Shown here piece after piece: positions 26,124-38,342 of a DNA stretch of 64,000 nucleotides. The stretch is from Betaproteobacteria bacterium (GTDB lineage: Bacteria; Pseudomonadota; Gammaproteobacteria; Burkholderiales; Usitatibacteraceae): positions 310,001 to 374,000 of the forward strand of contig JAEUMY010000023.1 in NCBI GenBank assembly GCA_016791265.1. The letters run 5' to 3'. Both the position numbers and the translations under genes were made by a program. Under the pieces are notes generated by a model. That model made no database searches. It worked only from the letters and a program-made list of their open reading frames with translations, and was not told where the DNA came from. Position 1 is the first letter of the stretch, and the number at the start of each line of letters is the position of its first letter.

Positions 26124-27869
26124 ATGAAGCTCTCGGATGCTCCCCACACCCAAAACACCGCCGCCGAAATCTCCGGCGCGGAAATCGTGATTCGCAGCCT
26201 CCATGAAGAAGGCGTCGAGTTCGTATTCGGCTATCCGGGTGGCGCGGTACTGAACATTTACGACGAGATATTCAAGCAGGACAAGTTCAAGCACGTGCTG
26301 GTGCGCCACGAGCAGGGTGCGCTGCACGCGGCCGATGGCTACGCGCGCGCAACGGGTCGCGCTGGCGTTGCGCTCGTGACCAGCGGTCCGGGCGTCACCA
26401 ATGCCGTCACTGGCATCGCCACGGCCTACATGGACTCCATCCCGATGGTGGTCATCACTGGCCAGGTGCCGACGCATGCAATTGGTCAGGACGCGTTCCA
26501 GGAGTGCGACACGGTCGGCATCACACGGCCCTGCGTGAAACACAACTTTCTGGTGAAGGATGTGGCCGATCTCGCCACGACCATTCGCAAGGCTTTTATC
26601 GTCGCCCAGACGGGTCGCCCCGGCCCGGTGGTGGTCGACATTCCTAAGGATGTGACGCAAGCGAAGCATGTCTTCGCCTACCCCAAGGACGTGGAGATGC
26701 GCTCCTATCGTCCGGCGGTCAAGGGCCATGCGGGACAGATCAAGAAAGCGCTTGGCATGCTCGTCGAGGCGAAGCGCCCCATGGTGTATGTGGGCGGCGG
26801 CGCGGTGCTGGGCAATGCCTCGGCGCAAGTCACCGAGCTCGTGCGCATGTTGGGATTTCCCTGCACGAACACACTCATGGGTCTTGGCGCCTACCCGTCT
26901 TCCGACAAGCAGTTCGTCGGCATGTTGGGGATGCATGGCACTTACGAAGCCAACATGGCCATGCAGAACTGCGATGTCCTGCTGGCCATCGGCGCCCGAT
27001 TTGATGATCGCGTCATCGGCAATCCGGAGCACTTCTATCAGTCGGGGCGGCGAATCGTCCACATCGACGTCGATCCGTCCTCCATTTCCAAACGCGTCAA
27101 GGTGGATGTGCCCATCGTGGGGGATGTGAAGGAAGTGTTGACCGAGCTGCTTGCCTTGCTGGGCGAGGAGAAGGCGCGACCCGACCCAGCAGGGTTGAAG
27201 GTCTGGTGGAAGCAGATCGACGAGTGGCGCGCCAAGGATTGCCTGAAATACAACCGCAAGAGCGAGCTCATCAAACCGCAGTACGTCATCGAGACCCTTC
27301 ACAAGATCACCGGTGGCGATGCCTTTGTCACCTCAGACGTGGGCCAGCATCAGATGTGGGCCGCGCAGTTCTATGGCTTCGACAAGCCGCGTCGCTGGAT
27401 CAATTCAGGTGGTCTGGGCACGATGGGCTTTGGCTTGCCGGCCGCGATGGGCGTCCAGCTCGCGCATCCCGATGCGACGGTGGCCTGTATCACCGGCGAG
27501 GCGTCCATCCAGATGTGCATCCAGGAACTCTCGACCTGCAAGCAGTACCACATGCCTATCAAGGTCGTGAATCTGAACAACCGCTACATGGGCATGGTGC
27601 GGCAGTGGCAGGAGTTCTTCTACGGCAACCGCTATGCGGAGTCCTACATGGATGCCTTGCCCGATTTTGTGAAGTTGGCAGAGGCGTATGGCCATGTTGG
27701 CATGCGCATTGAAAAGCCCGCCGATGTGGAAGGCGCGTTGCGCGAGGCGGTGAAGCTGAAGGAGAGACTCGTGTTCCTCGACTTCATCACGGATCAGACG
27801 GAAAACGTGTTCCCGATGGTCCCCGGTGGCAAGGGCATTTCGGAGATGATTCTCTCCGAAGAGCTCTGA
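26124..27869 (+). CDS. ilvB: acetolactate synthase large subunit
   Basis: Thiamine-diphosphate enzyme that makes acetolactate/acetohydroxybutyrate, the first step common to valine, leucine and isoleucine. The 581 residues contain TPP-activating Glu63 (RHEQGALHAADGYAR), the FAD/PYR region, and the Mg/TPP motif near 457-485, which reads GEASIQMCIQ...NLNN instead of the classic GDG. ATG 26124 follows AGG at 7 bases. It is the first gene of ilvBHC. The 221-base upstream region, shared with the sigma factor gene, holds no Ile/Leu/Val-rich leader peptide that I can see. Confidence 0.96.
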   Translation: MKLSDAPHTQNTAAEISGAEIVIRSLHEEGVEFVFGYPGGAVLNIYDEIFKQDKFKHVLVRHEQGALHAADGYARATGRAGVALVTSGPGVTNAVTGIATAYMDSIPMVVITGQVPTHAIGQDAFQECDTVGITRPCVKHNFLVKDVADLATTIRKAFIVAQTGRPGPVVVDIPKDVTQAKHVFAYPKDVEMRSYRPAVKGHAGQIKKALGMLVEAKRPMVYVGGGAVLGNASAQVTELVRMLGFPCTNTLMGLGAYPSSDKQFVGMLGMHGTYEANMAMQNCDVLLAIGARFDDRVIGNPEHFYQSGRRIVHIDVDPSSISKRVKVDVPIVGDVKEVLTELLALLGEEKARPDPAGLKVWWKQIDEWRAKDCLKYNRKSELIKPQYVIETLHKITGGDAFVTSDVGQHQMWAAQFYGFDKPRRWINSGGLGTMGFGLPAAMGVQLAHPDATVACITGEASIQMCIQELSTCKQYHMPIKVVNLNNRYMGMVRQWQEFFYGNRYAESYMDALPDFVKLAEAYGHVGMRIEKPADVEGALREAVKLKERLVFLDFITDQTENVFPMVPGGKGISEMILSEEL

Positions 27870-27888
27870 TTCCCAACCCCCACCCTTT

Positions 27889-27900
27889 ACGAATATTCGC
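27889..27900. repeat. one-base variant of the palindrome (ACGAATATTCGC)
   Basis: In the 47-base gap between ilvB and ilvH; outer G replaced by A. Confidence 0.8.
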
Positions 27901-27916
27901 ATCAGGACGCACTCGC

Positions 27917-29487
<1,571 letters not shown>

Positions 29488-29514
29488 CCGGGCGATCCCA
29501 TCAAGCACACCACG

Positions 29515-29545
29515 GCGGCGGACTCCGGTCCGCCGCTTTCATTTT
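29515..29545 (+). terminator. terminator after ilvC
   Basis: Perfect 9-bp stem GCGGCGGAC/GTCCGCCGC with loop TCCG (29515-29536) followed by TTTCATTTT. It ends directly before the psd start codon. Confidence 0.75.
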
Positions 29546-29546
29546 C

Positions 29547-30395
29547 ATGTCAGACAAACTCGCAGTTCTTCCCCAATACCTCTTGCCCAAGCTGGCGCTG
29601 ACTTCCCTGGCGGGCAAAGCCGCCAGCTGGCAGGGCGGCGCCCTCACCACGCGCATGATCCGGCGCTTCATCCAGCGCTATGGCGTGAACATGGCCGAAG
29701 CCGCCAACCCGGATCCCGCGAGCTACCCGACATTCAACGAATTCTTCACCCGCGCACTCAAGGCGGGCGCGCGACCCATTGCAAACGCTGACTATGTCTC
29801 GCCGGTGGATGGCGCCATCAGCCAACTGGGGCCGATTGCCGGTGACCAGATTTTCCAGGCGAAAGGCCACGCCTACTCGACCACCGCACTGCTGGGAGGG
29901 GGTGCGGCGCGGGCACGCTTGTACGAGAGCGGACACTTTGCGACCTTGTATCTCAGCCCGCGTGATTACCATCGGATTCACATGCCTTGTGCCGGCCGGC
30001 TGGTGCGGATGGTGCATGTACCTGGCGAGCTCTTTTCGGTGAACCCGGTTACCGCACGCGGCGTGCCCGGTCTCTTTGCCCGCAACGAACGCGTGGTGTG
30101 CCACTTCGAGGCGGACTTCGGCCCGTTCGTTCTGGTGCTGGTGGGCGCCACCATTGTGGGCAGCATGGCCACCGTCTGGCATGGCGTGGTCAATCCGCCG
30201 CGGCCTGGAGCGCTTCGCGCCTGGGAATATTCGGGTGCAGATGCCATCTGGCTCGAAAAGGGCGCAGAGATGGGCCGGTTTCTGCTGGGATCGACCGTCG
30301 TCTTGCTCTTTCCCGCTGACACCATCGTGCTGAACCCCGCGTGGCAGGCAGCGGGCCCAATTCGCATGGGTGAGGCCATGGGTATGCGCGCCTGA
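29547..30395 (+). CDS. psd: phosphatidylserine decarboxylase (proenzyme)
   Basis: Membrane enzyme that decarboxylates phosphatidylserine to phosphatidylethanolamine. The 282-residue proenzyme has the self-cleavage motif LGST at 247-250 (Ser249 becomes the pyruvoyl group), DYHRIHMP, and the PVDG segment near 89. The start MSDKLAVLPQYLLPK is the family's usual beginning. No Shine-Dalgarno is visible: the ilvC terminator stem ends 10 bases before the ATG, so a transcript from another start or read-through is needed. A second, divergent Psd lies at 59.0 kb. Confidence 0.95.
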   Translation: MSDKLAVLPQYLLPKLALTSLAGKAASWQGGALTTRMIRRFIQRYGVNMAEAANPDPASYPTFNEFFTRALKAGARPIANADYVSPVDGAISQLGPIAGDQIFQAKGHAYSTTALLGGGAARARLYESGHFATLYLSPRDYHRIHMPCAGRLVRMVHVPGELFSVNPVTARGVPGLFARNERVVCHFEADFGPFVLVLVGATIVGSMATVWHGVVNPPRPGALRAWEYSGADAIWLEKGAEMGRFLLGSTVVLLFPADTIVLNPAWQAAGPIRMGEAMGMRA

Positions 30396-30461
30396 TCAGG
30401 TTTCGCCCGCCCGGTCGAAGCGGGTTGCTACAATGGCTCTCCCAGATTCCGGATTGGAACG

Positions 30462-31253
30462 ATGAATTCTCCGGTTCCCAAGATTCGCAAGGGCCTGCTG
30501 AACGCCGAACGGCGGCGGAAGGGCATCTACATCCTGCCCAACTTGTTCACCTCGGCCGCTCTGTTCGCGGGTTTCTTCGCCATCGTGCAAGCCATGAACG
30601 GCCGGTTCGAAACCGCATGCGTGGCCATCTTCTGCGCCATGGTCCTGGATGGTCTTGACGGTCGCGTTGCTCGACTCACGCGCACCCAGAGCGAATTCGG
30701 CGCCGAGTTCGACAGCTTGTCCGACATGGTCTCCTTCGGTGTGGCGCCATCGATCCTGATGTACGAGTGGGCGCTCAAACCCATGGGCAAGTGGGGCTGG
30801 GTGGCGGCATTCATCTATTGCGTCGGCGCAGCGCTACGGCTGGCGCGCTTCAATACCAATATCGGTGTGGTCGACAAGCGGTTCTTCCAGGGCATGCCGA
30901 GCCCGGCCGCGGCCTGCCTCGTCGCGGGCCTCATCTGGGTGTTGAACGACTATCACGTGAAGGGGGGCGATGTCGCCTGGCTCGCCTGGGGTGTCACCGT
31001 GTTTGCCGGTGTCACGATGGTGTCCAACGTGCCGTACTACAGCGGTAAGGAATTCAATTTACGGCGCAGTGTTCCGTTCTGGGTCGTGCCCGCGTTTGTG
31101 GTGGCGTATCTGCTTATTTCCATCGAGCCTTCGCACGTTCTGTTCGGATTGTTCGTGTGCTACGCGCTCTCCGGCTATGTGCTGGGCGGCTTGCGCTTGA
31201 TGCAACCGAAGCCGGCTGAGGCAGACTCCGCTCCACCGCCCGACGCGCCGTAA
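30462..31253 (+). CDS. pssA: CDP-diacylglycerol-serine O-phosphatidyltransferase
   Basis: Makes phosphatidylserine, the substrate of the upstream Psd. The 263-residue integral membrane enzyme has the CDP-alcohol phosphotransferase motif with Asp63, Asp66-Gly67, Ala70-Arg71, Gly80, Asp84 and Asp88. About seven hydrophobic helices follow, and the C-terminal tail is Pro/Ala-rich. It sits 66 bases after psd in the order psd-pssA-leuA typical of betaproteobacteria. Confidence 0.95.
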   Translation: MNSPVPKIRKGLLNAERRRKGIYILPNLFTSAALFAGFFAIVQAMNGRFETACVAIFCAMVLDGLDGRVARLTRTQSEFGAEFDSLSDMVSFGVAPSILMYEWALKPMGKWGWVAAFIYCVGAALRLARFNTNIGVVDKRFFQGMPSPAAACLVAGLIWVLNDYHVKGGDVAWLAWGVTVFAGVTMVSNVPYYSGKEFNLRRSVPFWVVPAFVVAYLLISIEPSHVLFGLFVCYALSGYVLGGLRLMQPKPAEADSAPPPDAP

Positions 31254-31256
31254 GGC

Positions 31257-31285
31257 TTGCCCGCCGCGCGCGGCCACGTTATATT
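31257..31285 (+). promoter_or_regulatory. candidate promoter for the leuA leader
   Basis: TTGCCC (31257-31262), 17-base spacer, TATATT (31280-31285). The expected start point is within a few bases of the leader ORF ATG at 31295, so the leader peptide would be nearly leaderless. Confidence 0.5.
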
Positions 31286-31294
31286 GCCTTCACC

Positions 31295-31381
31295 ATGCCG
31301 AAGCAGACCCGCATCGCCGATGACCTTCCCGGACTGATTTCCTTCAGCCTGGGTCTGCTGCTGCGCCGCGCGCGCACATAA
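31295..31381 (+). CDS. candidate leucine-rich leader peptide of leuA
   Basis: A 28-codon ORF, beginning MPKQTRIADDLPG and ending SLGLLLRRART, ends at TAA 31379-31381, 87 bases before leuA. It has six Leu codons, three of them consecutive (residues 21-23), the pattern of attenuation leaders that sense charged tRNA-Leu. After it comes a hairpin (ATTCGCACC/GGTGCGAAT, loop GCA, at about 31410-31430) whose right arm is also half of the iterated palindrome, so two pairings compete. No classical U-tract follows, so the mechanism, if real, is uncertain. Confidence 0.45.
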   Translation: MPKQTRIADDLPGLISFSLGLLLRRART

Positions 31382-31424
31382 TTTCCCTTCCCCACTCCGT
31401 TTATTCCCCATTCGCACCGCAGGT

Positions 31425-31436
31425 GCGAATATTCGC
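31425..31436. repeat. iterated palindrome GCGAATATTCGC
   Basis: Perfect copy in the leuA leader, 33 bases before the start codon; overlaps the arm of a hairpin. Confidence 0.95.
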
Positions 31437-31468
31437 ATTTGCCTGACATGCCCAGCAGGAGCCATACC

Positions 31469-33004
31469 ATGGACCGTTTGATCATTTTCGACACCACTTT
31501 GCGCGACGGCGAACAAAGCCCCGGCGCATCCATGACCAAGGAAGAAAAAGTCCGAATCGCCAAGCAACTGGAGAAGATGCGCGTCGATGTCATCGAAGCC
31601 GGATTCGCCGCTGCCAGCCCGGGCGATTTCGAAGCCGTGCAAGCAGTCGCCAGCGCCATCAAGGACAGCACTGTGTGCAGCCTTGCGCGCGCGCAGGCGG
31701 GTGATATTCAGAAGGCGGGCGACGCCATCAAGCCGGCCGCGCATGGCCGCATTCACACCTTCATCGCCACGTCGCCCATTCACATGCAGCACAAGCTCCG
31801 CATGCAGCCGGACCAGGTGCTCGCCGCTGCGGTGGACGCGGTCAAATTCGCGCGCACGCTGACTGATGATGTGGAATTCTCCGCCGAAGACGCGGTGCGA
31901 AGCGAAATCGATTTCCTCTGCCGCGTTTTCGAGGCCGTCATCGATGCCGGGGCCAAGACCATCAACGTGCCCGACACGGTTGGCTACAGTATTCCCGATC
32001 TCTGGGCCGAACGATTCAAAACACTGATCGAACGCGTGCCCAACGCCGACAAGGTGGTGTGGTCCACGCATTGCCACAACGATCTCGGCATGGCGGTGGC
32101 CAACTCGCTTGCCGCCGTGCGCGCGGGCGCACGCCAGGTCGAATGCACCATCAACGGACTCGGCGAGCGCGCGGGCAATGCTTCACTGGAAGAGATTGTG
32201 ATGGCGGTCCGCACGAGAAAGGACGTGTTCAACGTCGCGACCGGCATCGACGCGACTCAGATCGTACCCGCGTCCAAGCTCGTTTCCACCATCACCGGCT
32301 ACCCGGTGCAGCCCAACAAGGCGGTGGTCGGCGCGAACGCATTCGCGCACGAGTCGGGCATTCACCAGGATGGCGTGCTGAAGCACCGTGAGACCTACGA
32401 GATCATGCGCGCGCAGGATGTGGGCTGGCACACCAACAAGCTGACCTTGGGCAAACTCTCCGGCCGCAATGCGTTCAAGACTCGCCTGTCCGAGCTGGGC
32501 ATCGAGCTGGAAGGCGAAGTGGCACTCAATGCCGCGTTCAAGAAGTTCAAGGAGCTGGCCGACAAGAAATCGGAGATCTTTGATGACGACTTGCATGCGC
32601 TCGTATCCGACGAGGCCGTGACCCCGGAGGTGGAGCACTTCCAGCTCGTCTCCATCACCGCGCACACCGAAACCGGCGAAGAACCGTTCGCCAAGGTGAC
32701 CATCGCCGAGGACCACAAGGAGAAACATGCGGAAAGTCGCGGCGCTGGTCCGGTGGATGCGACGTTTTCGGCCATCGAGAGCATCGCGCACTCGGATGCG
32801 GAGCTCTTGCTTTACTCGGTCAACAATGTGACGCAGGGGACGGATTCGCAGGGCGAGGTGACGGTGCGATTGTCAAAAGGCGGGCGCATCGTGAATGGCA
32901 TTGGCGCCGATACCGACATCGTGGTGGCTTCCGCCAAGGCATACGTCAATGCGCTCAACAAGCTGGCCGGTGCGCAGAAACTGAATCCGCAGTTGTCGCC
33001 GTAG
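31469..33004 (+). CDS. leuA: 2-isopropylmalate synthase
   Basis: Condenses acetyl-CoA with 2-ketoisovalerate, the committed step to leucine. The 511 residues include the catalytic barrel ([13 protein letters not shown] near 7-19, [14 protein letters not shown] near 200) and the C-terminal leucine-sensing regulatory domain (about 390-505). ATG 31469 has AGGAG 8 bases upstream; earlier in-frame starts lack one. It works on the product line of the ilvBHC genes upstream and may be controlled by the leader described at 31295-31381. Confidence 0.97.
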   Translation: MDRLIIFDTTLRDGEQSPGASMTKEEKVRIAKQLEKMRVDVIEAGFAAASPGDFEAVQAVASAIKDSTVCSLARAQAGDIQKAGDAIKPAAHGRIHTFIATSPIHMQHKLRMQPDQVLAAAVDAVKFARTLTDDVEFSAEDAVRSEIDFLCRVFEAVIDAGAKTINVPDTVGYSIPDLWAERFKTLIERVPNADKVVWSTHCHNDLGMAVANSLAAVRAGARQVECTINGLGERAGNASLEEIVMAVRTRKDVFNVATGIDATQIVPASKLVSTITGYPVQPNKAVVGANAFAHESGIHQDGVLKHRETYEIMRAQDVGWHTNKLTLGKLSGRNAFKTRLSELGIELEGEVALNAAFKKFKELADKKSEIFDDDLHALVSDEAVTPEVEHFQLVSITAHTETGEEPFAKVTIAEDHKEKHAESRGAGPVDATFSAIESIAHSDAELLLYSVNNVTQGTDSQGEVTVRLSKGGRIVNGIGADTDIVVASAKAYVNALNKLAGAQKLNPQLSP

Positions 33005-33014
33005 CGGACCCCTT

Positions 33015-33026
33015 GCGAATATTCGC
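33015..33026. repeat. iterated palindrome GCGAATATTCGC (extended)
   Basis: In the 31-base convergent gap between leuA and the GNAT gene. Here the symmetry extends to 20 bp, CCTTGCGAATATTCGCAAGG, so it may also serve as a hairpin terminator. Confidence 0.95.
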
Positions 33027-33035
33027 AAGGGGGAA

Positions 33036-33569
33036 TCAAGGCCGCAGCGGCAGCTTGCGCGCGAGCAGGGTCTCGGAGGCGCCGTCGGGATCCACGGTCG
33101 AGCGAAACCCGAGGCGGTGGGCGAGCTCGATCATCGGTGTGTTGGTCGAGAACGTCGAGCCGGTCATGGTCTTGAACCCCGCGCGGCGCGCGTAGCGCAT
33201 GAGCGGGCGCATCAGTCGCGAACCCAGTCCGCGACCTTGCCAGGCATCCGCGAGCACGATGGCGAATTCGCAGGATTTGCCGCGCCCGGCATAGCGCGCG
33301 ATGCCGACCAGCGGCGGACTCTCGCCTGCCGTCGCTTCGGCGACAAACGCCATCGTGCGCCGGTAGTCGATCTTCATGAGTTCGCGCAGCATGTCGGGCG
33401 AGAGTTCGTTCACCGCGCGCATGAAGCGTTGATAGCGCGCGTGCTCGGAGAGCTCGTTGAAAGCCGCGATGCCGCGCGCGGCGTCTTCGGCGCGCAACGG
33501 ACGAATGATGACTTCCGCGCCATCCGCCAGTGTCTCGCGCCGCACCCACCGGGAAGGATCGAGCGGCAT
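33036..33569 (-). CDS. GNAT-family N-acetyltransferase
   Basis: A 177-residue acetyltransferase of unknown substrate. The GNAT core is clear: motif A strand and acetyl-CoA loop in AIVLADAWQGRGLGSRLM (Q-x-x-G-x-G/A) near 110-127, then motif B NTPMIELAHRLGF near 147-160. ATG 33569 gives MPLDPSRWVRRE and is chosen over a long, compositionally odd upstream extension that runs antisense into purB. It lies 8 bases after the purB stop and is probably in the same transcript. Confidence 0.8.
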   Translation of the reverse strand: MPLDPSRWVRRETLADGAEVIIRPLRAEDAARGIAAFNELSEHARYQRFMRAVNELSPDMLRELMKIDYRRTMAFVAEATAGESPPLVGIARYAGRGKSCEFAIVLADAWQGRGLGSRLMRPLMRYARRAGFKTMTGSTFSTNTPMIELAHRLGFRSTVDPDGASETLLARKLPLRP

Positions 33570-33577
33570 GGCAGCGC

Positions 33578-35017
<1,440 letters not shown>

Positions 35018-35045
35018 CTATACTTCGCGACTTTCTCGCTTGTGT

Positions 35046-35142
35046 TGCGACTAATTGAAGTCCTGTGGACTTCGATTGGACGCCAAAGGCGGTCCCGAAG
35101 GGATTCGGTGATCGCTCTGAGCGATCACCGAACATTATTCGC
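35046..35142. repeat. 97-bp structured repeat element, copy A
   Basis: Begins TGCGACTA and ends ATTATTCGC. It contains hairpin 1 (GAAGTCC/GGACTTC), a conserved TTGGACGCC...GGTCC segment, and hairpin 3 with an 11-bp stem CGGTGATCGCT/AGCGATCACCG (35106-35116 with 35120-35130). It aligns along its whole length with copies at 40622 and 46649. It lies between divergent purB and the GST gene. Confidence 0.85.
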
Positions 35143-35156
35143 AAGTCAGACCGCCG

Positions 35157-35765
35157 ATGAAACTCGTCGCCTCCCGAACCAGCCCCTATGCGCGCAAAGT
35201 GCGCGTTGTGCTGGCAGAAAAACGCATCGAATTTGACTTCGTCGAAGAAAACGCGTGGAACGCCGACACCACCGTGCCGCAGTTCAATCCGTTGAACAAG
35301 GTGCCGGTGTTGCTCCTGGACGACGACACACCGATCTTCGATTCGCGTGTCATCGTCGAGTTTCTGGACGGCGTCTCCCCGGTGAGCCGGTTGCTGCCCG
35401 AGTCGGGACGCGAGCGCCTCATCGTGAAGCGCTGGGAGGCGTTGGCCGACGGCATCGTCGACGCCGGGGTCGCCATTTTTCTGGAGAGGAAGCGCCCCAA
35501 GACGGCTGAAGGCGATACGTGGATGGCGCGTCAGCGCAGCAAGGTCGACGCCGGCATCGCGATGGCCGCGCGCGATCTGGGCGGCAAGGACTTCTGTCAC
35601 GGCGTGAATCTGACGGTCGCCGACATCGCGCTGGCGTGCGCGCTCTTCTGGCTGGAGTTCCGTCTGCCGGAAATCGATTGGCGCGCCCAGCATCCTGGCC
35701 TCGCCGCTTGGGCGGACCAGATCGGTGGCCGACCCTCATTCGCGGACACCAAGCCCGCGATCTGA
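35157..35765 (+). CDS. glutathione S-transferase family protein
   Basis: A 202-residue cytosolic GST-fold protein. The N-terminal thioredoxin fold begins MKLVASRTSPYARKVRVVL with Ser/Pro at the active-site turn, NKVPVLLLDD carries the cis-Pro, and DSRVIVEFL the glutathione-binding Asp-Ser pair (about 65). The helical C-terminal domain includes GVNLTVADIALACAL. The substrate is unknown; sequence style is that of the beta/zeta-like bacterial GSTs. The 97-bp repeat ends 14 bases before the ATG and no Shine-Dalgarno is visible, so the repeat may form most of its 5' leader. Confidence 0.87.
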   Translation: MKLVASRTSPYARKVRVVLAEKRIEFDFVEENAWNADTTVPQFNPLNKVPVLLLDDDTPIFDSRVIVEFLDGVSPVSRLLPESGRERLIVKRWEALADGIVDAGVAIFLERKRPKTAEGDTWMARQRSKVDAGIAMAARDLGGKDFCHGVNLTVADIALACALFWLEFRLPEIDWRAQHPGLAAWADQIGGRPSFADTKPAI

Positions 35766-35778
35766 ACCGCTTGCGCGT

Positions 35779-36858
35779 CTACTGGATGATGCCTCCGCCG
35801 AGGCACTCCTCGCCGCGATAGACGACAGCTGACTGCCCTGGCGTGATAGCCCATTGCGGCTCGCTGAAGCGGAGGCGGAATTCGCCGGACGCTGCTTGCG
35901 AATATTCGCAATGCGCATCCTGCTGGCGGTAGCGGGTCTTCGCGGCGAGCGCAGGATCCTCGGTGGGCGGCGCGCCATGCGTCCACGACACGTCCGCCGC
36001 GTTCAGCTCGTTTTTCAGAAGCAGCGAGTGGTCATGGCCTTGCACAACGATGAGGCGATTGGCCGCCAGATCCTTTGCGGCGACAAACCACGGCTCGCCC
36101 GAGCCGTCCTGGCGTCCACCGATGCCCAGGCCCTGGCGCTGGCCGAGCGTGTAATACATCAATCCCTGATGCCGGCCGACTTCCTCACCGTCCGGTGTCA
36201 TCATCACACCTGGCTGACGCGGCAGATAGCGTGACAGAAACTCGCGAAACGGCCGTTCGCCGATGAAGCAGATGCCCGTCGAGTCCTTCTTGGCGTGGTT
36301 GGGCAGACCTTCGGCCAGCGCCAGCGCGCGCACGTCCTTCTTCAGCATGCCGCCCAACGGAAAGATCGCCTTGGAAAGCTGATACTGGTTCAGTCGGTGC
36401 AGGAAGTAGCTCTGGTCCTTGGACGCATCCACACCTTTCAACAGGCGAAAGACGCCATCCCGTTCTTCGACGCGCGCATAGTGGCCGGTCGCGATCCAGT
36501 CCGCGCCCAACCGCAATGCGTGATCGAGAAACGCCTTGAACTTGATCTCGGCGTTGCACAGCACATCCGGGTTGGGCGTCCGCCCTTGCGAATATTCGCG
36601 CAGGAATTCCGCGAACACGCGGTCCTTGTACTCGGCGGCGAAATTCACCGCTTCGATGTCGATGCCGATCTTGTCGGCCACCGACACGGCGTCGATCAGG
36701 TCCTGGCGGGTCGAGCAGTATTCATCGTCGTCATCGTCTTCCCAGTTTTTCATGAAGAGTCCGATGACGTCATGCCCCTGTCGTTTCAGGAGCAGCGCGG
36801 ACACAGCGGAATCCACCCCGCCCGAGAGGCCGACCACAATGCGTTTCTTGCCGTTCAT
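35779..36858 (-). CDS. mnmA: tRNA-specific 2-thiouridylase
   Basis: Adds sulfur to U34 of tRNA-Glu, -Gln and -Lys wobble positions. The 359 residues contain the PP-loop [12 protein letters not shown] (10-21), the catalytic cysteines in NPDVLCN (near 100) and STGICFIGE (near 197), and the C-terminal beta-barrel. Two palindrome copies are in frame: EYSQ just before [11 protein letters not shown], where the E. coli protein has a gap-free EYxAGRTPNPD, and CEYSQ near residue 318. The tRNA-Lys it would modify is encoded in this window at 57.2 kb. Confidence 0.96.
   Translation of the reverse strand: MNGKKRIVVGLSGGVDSAVSALLLKRQGHDVIGLFMKNWEDDDDDEYCSTRQDLIDAVSVADKIGIDIEAVNFAAEYKDRVFAEFLREYSQGRTPNPDVLCNAEIKFKAFLDHALRLGADWIATGHYARVEERDGVFRLLKGVDASKDQSYFLHRLNQYQLSKAIFPLGGMLKKDVRALALAEGLPNHAKKDSTGICFIGERPFREFLSRYLPRQPGVMMTPDGEEVGRHQGLMYYTLGQRQGLGIGGRQDGSGEPWFVAAKDLAANRLIVVQGHDHSLLLKNELNAADVSWTHGAPPTEDPALAAKTRYRQQDAHCEYSQAASGEFRLRFSEPQWAITPGQSAVVYRGEECLGGGIIQ
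35898..35909. repeat. iterated palindrome GCGAATATTCGC
   Basis: Perfect copy in the mnmA 3' region, read in the Glu-Tyr-Ser frame. Confidence 0.95.
36588..36599. repeat. iterated palindrome GCGAATATTCGC
   Basis: Perfect copy in mnmA, read in the Glu-Tyr-Ser frame right before GRTPNPD. Confidence 0.95.
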
Positions 36859-36874
36859 GGGCGAATTATCCCAG

Positions 36875-37432
36875 TTATCTCAGCAGTCCCGGGTCGACCT
36901 CGCGCCAGGCGCCGGGTGCGAGGCCGTTCAGCGTGAACGGCCCGATGCCGGCCCGGATCAGCCTGAGCGTCGGAAAGCCCAGCTTGGCCGTCATGCGCCG
37001 GACTTGCCGATTCTTCCCCTCATGGATACGCAACTCGATCCAGCGGGTGGGGATGGAGGCCCGGTGGCGAATGGGCGGATCGCGCGGCCACAGCGCGTCT
37101 GGCTCGGGGAGGATGCGAATATTCGCAGGCAGTGTCGTGAAGTCGCCCAGGTCCAGCCCATTGCGCGCGGGCGCCAGATCCGCGTCTTCCGGCGCGCCTT
37201 CCACCTGCGCCCAATAGGTCTTCACGAGCTTGAATCGCGGCGACGCGATGCGCGCCTGCAGCGCGCCGTCATTCGTCAGGAGCAAGAGCCCCTCGCTGTC
37301 CGTGTCCAGCCGTCCGGCCGGGTAGACGCCGGGCACATTCACCAACGACTTCAGCGTCGGTTTGCCACCGCTCGGACTGAACTGGCAGATCACACCAAAG
37401 GGCTTATTGAGAAGAATGAGTCGGCGCTGCAC
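36875..37432 (-). CDS. rluE: 23S rRNA pseudouridine synthase, RluE type
   Basis: A 185-residue RsuA/RluB/E-family enzyme (isomerises U2457 in E. coli 23S rRNA). It has the catalytic [13 protein letters not shown] motif (Asp43), starts directly with LILLNKPFG, and lacks the S4 domain, as RluE does. The C-terminal [23 protein letters not shown] is the family signature. The palindrome encodes ANIR near 103-106 between two motifs. It follows csp on the same strand beyond a terminator, and precedes mnmA by 16 bases, making an RNA-modification pair. Confidence 0.92.
   Translation of the reverse strand: MQRRLILLNKPFGVICQFSPSGGKPTLKSLVNVPGVYPAGRLDTDSEGLLLLTNDGALQARIASPRFKLVKTYWAQVEGAPEDADLAPARNGLDLGDFTTLPANIRILPEPDALWPRDPPIRHRASIPTRWIELRIHEGKNRQVRRMTAKLGFPTLRLIRAGIGPFTLNGLAPGAWREVDPGLLR
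37115..37126. repeat. iterated palindrome GCGAATATTCGC
   Basis: Perfect copy in rluE, read as Ala-Asn-Ile-Arg. Confidence 0.95.
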
Positions 37433-37450
37433 GGGTAGGGGGCTTTCGCA

Positions 37451-37487
37451 AAAGAAAAGCCCCTGCCGCCTTCGCGGTCAGGGGCTT
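37451..37487 (-). terminator. terminator of the cold-shock gene
   Basis: Strong stem AAGCCCCTG(A)CCGC/GCGG(C)CAGGGGC (37487-37457, one mismatch, loop GAAG) followed on the minus strand by TTTTCTTTT. It separates csp from rluE. Confidence 0.85.
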
Positions 37488-37506
37488 CGAATCTGGGTCG
37501 GGCGCT

Positions 37507-37710
37507 TCAGGCGTTGTTGATGTTCGACGCCTGCTTTCCCTTGGGCCCCTGGGTCACTTCAAAGCTGACCTTTTGGCCTTCCTTCAGGGTCTTGAAGCCA
37601 TTCATCTGGATGGCGGAGAAGTGCGCGAACAGATCCTCGCTGCCATCGTCGGGTGTGATGAAGCCGTAACCCTTGGCGTCATTGAACCACTTGACTGTTC
37701 CAGTTGCCAT
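37507..37710 (-). CDS. cspA: cold-shock domain protein
   Basis: A 67-residue single-domain RNA chaperone with the RNP-1 [11 protein letters not shown] and RNP-2 [10 protein letters not shown] motifs. ATG 37710 has GAGGAAA 6 bases before it. The 283-base gap to clpS leaves room for the long structured 5' leader usual in csp genes. Which csp paralogue it represents cannot be told. It ends at a strong terminator. Confidence 0.95.
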   Translation of the reverse strand: MATGTVKWFNDAKGYGFITPDDGSEDLFAHFSAIQMNGFKTLKEGQKVSFEVTQGPKGKQASNINNA

Positions 37711-37993
37711 GCGTTTCCTCGGATAGTTGTCAGGGTGGAGCCCCGGATATCGTTTGTGTTCAAGTACCGACAGGGGACGCCGAAGCCTGTGACAACGCGG
37801 CAAACCGGACCTGCAGACATGCTTGAAGCCAAACTCCAGCGATGATTGTTACCCGACAATCTTTGTTGCGTCAATAGCTTGCGCGCGTCCATGCCAATCA
37901 CCGCCCGACCCGGCCGGATGGGCTTGAAATGCGGCTCCGCGTTGTCCATATAATGCGAGCATCAATCTGCAGCGAACTGAGCGGAAGTCGACG

Positions 37994-38302
37994 ATGGCCA
38001 CCAAGCAACAAGGGGACGCCGCCCTCAAGACCCAGGAAAGCAAGGTCAAGCCCCCACCGATGTTCCAGGTCGTCATGTACAACGACGACTACACGCCCAT
38101 GGAATTTGTCGTGGACGTTTTGCAACGTTTTTTCGGCATCGGACGCGAACGCGCGACGCAGATCATGCTCAAAGTGCATACTGAAGGCCGTGGTGTTTGC
38201 GGGATTTACCCCAAGGATGTCGCGGCGGCCAAAGTGGAGCAGGTCACCGCGCATGCGCGCAAGCACCAGCATCCACTGATGTGTGGCATGGAAGAAACCT
38301 GA
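37994..38302 (+). CDS. clpS: ATP-dependent Clp protease adapter
   Basis: Delivers N-degron substrates to ClpAP. The 102 residues have a disordered N-tail and the core with the N-degron pocket ([15 protein letters not shown] near 38-52, and [19 protein letters not shown] near 70-88). It stands 40 bases before clpA on the same strand, the usual pair. Confidence 0.96.
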   Translation: MATKQQGDAALKTQESKVKPPPMFQVVMYNDDYTPMEFVVDVLQRFFGIGRERATQIMLKVHTEGRGVCGIYPKDVAAAKVEQVTAHARKHQHPLMCGMEET

Positions 38303-38342
38303 ACGGCACGTCTTAGAACAGCGGCAAACGGAAGGACCAGCG

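Noticed and set aside
30228..30235. GGGAATATTCGG in psd and GTGAATATTCAG in lptG as members of the palindrome family
   Set aside because: Both lose two or more core-flanking positions and break the symmetry beyond AATATT; they are compatible with chance.
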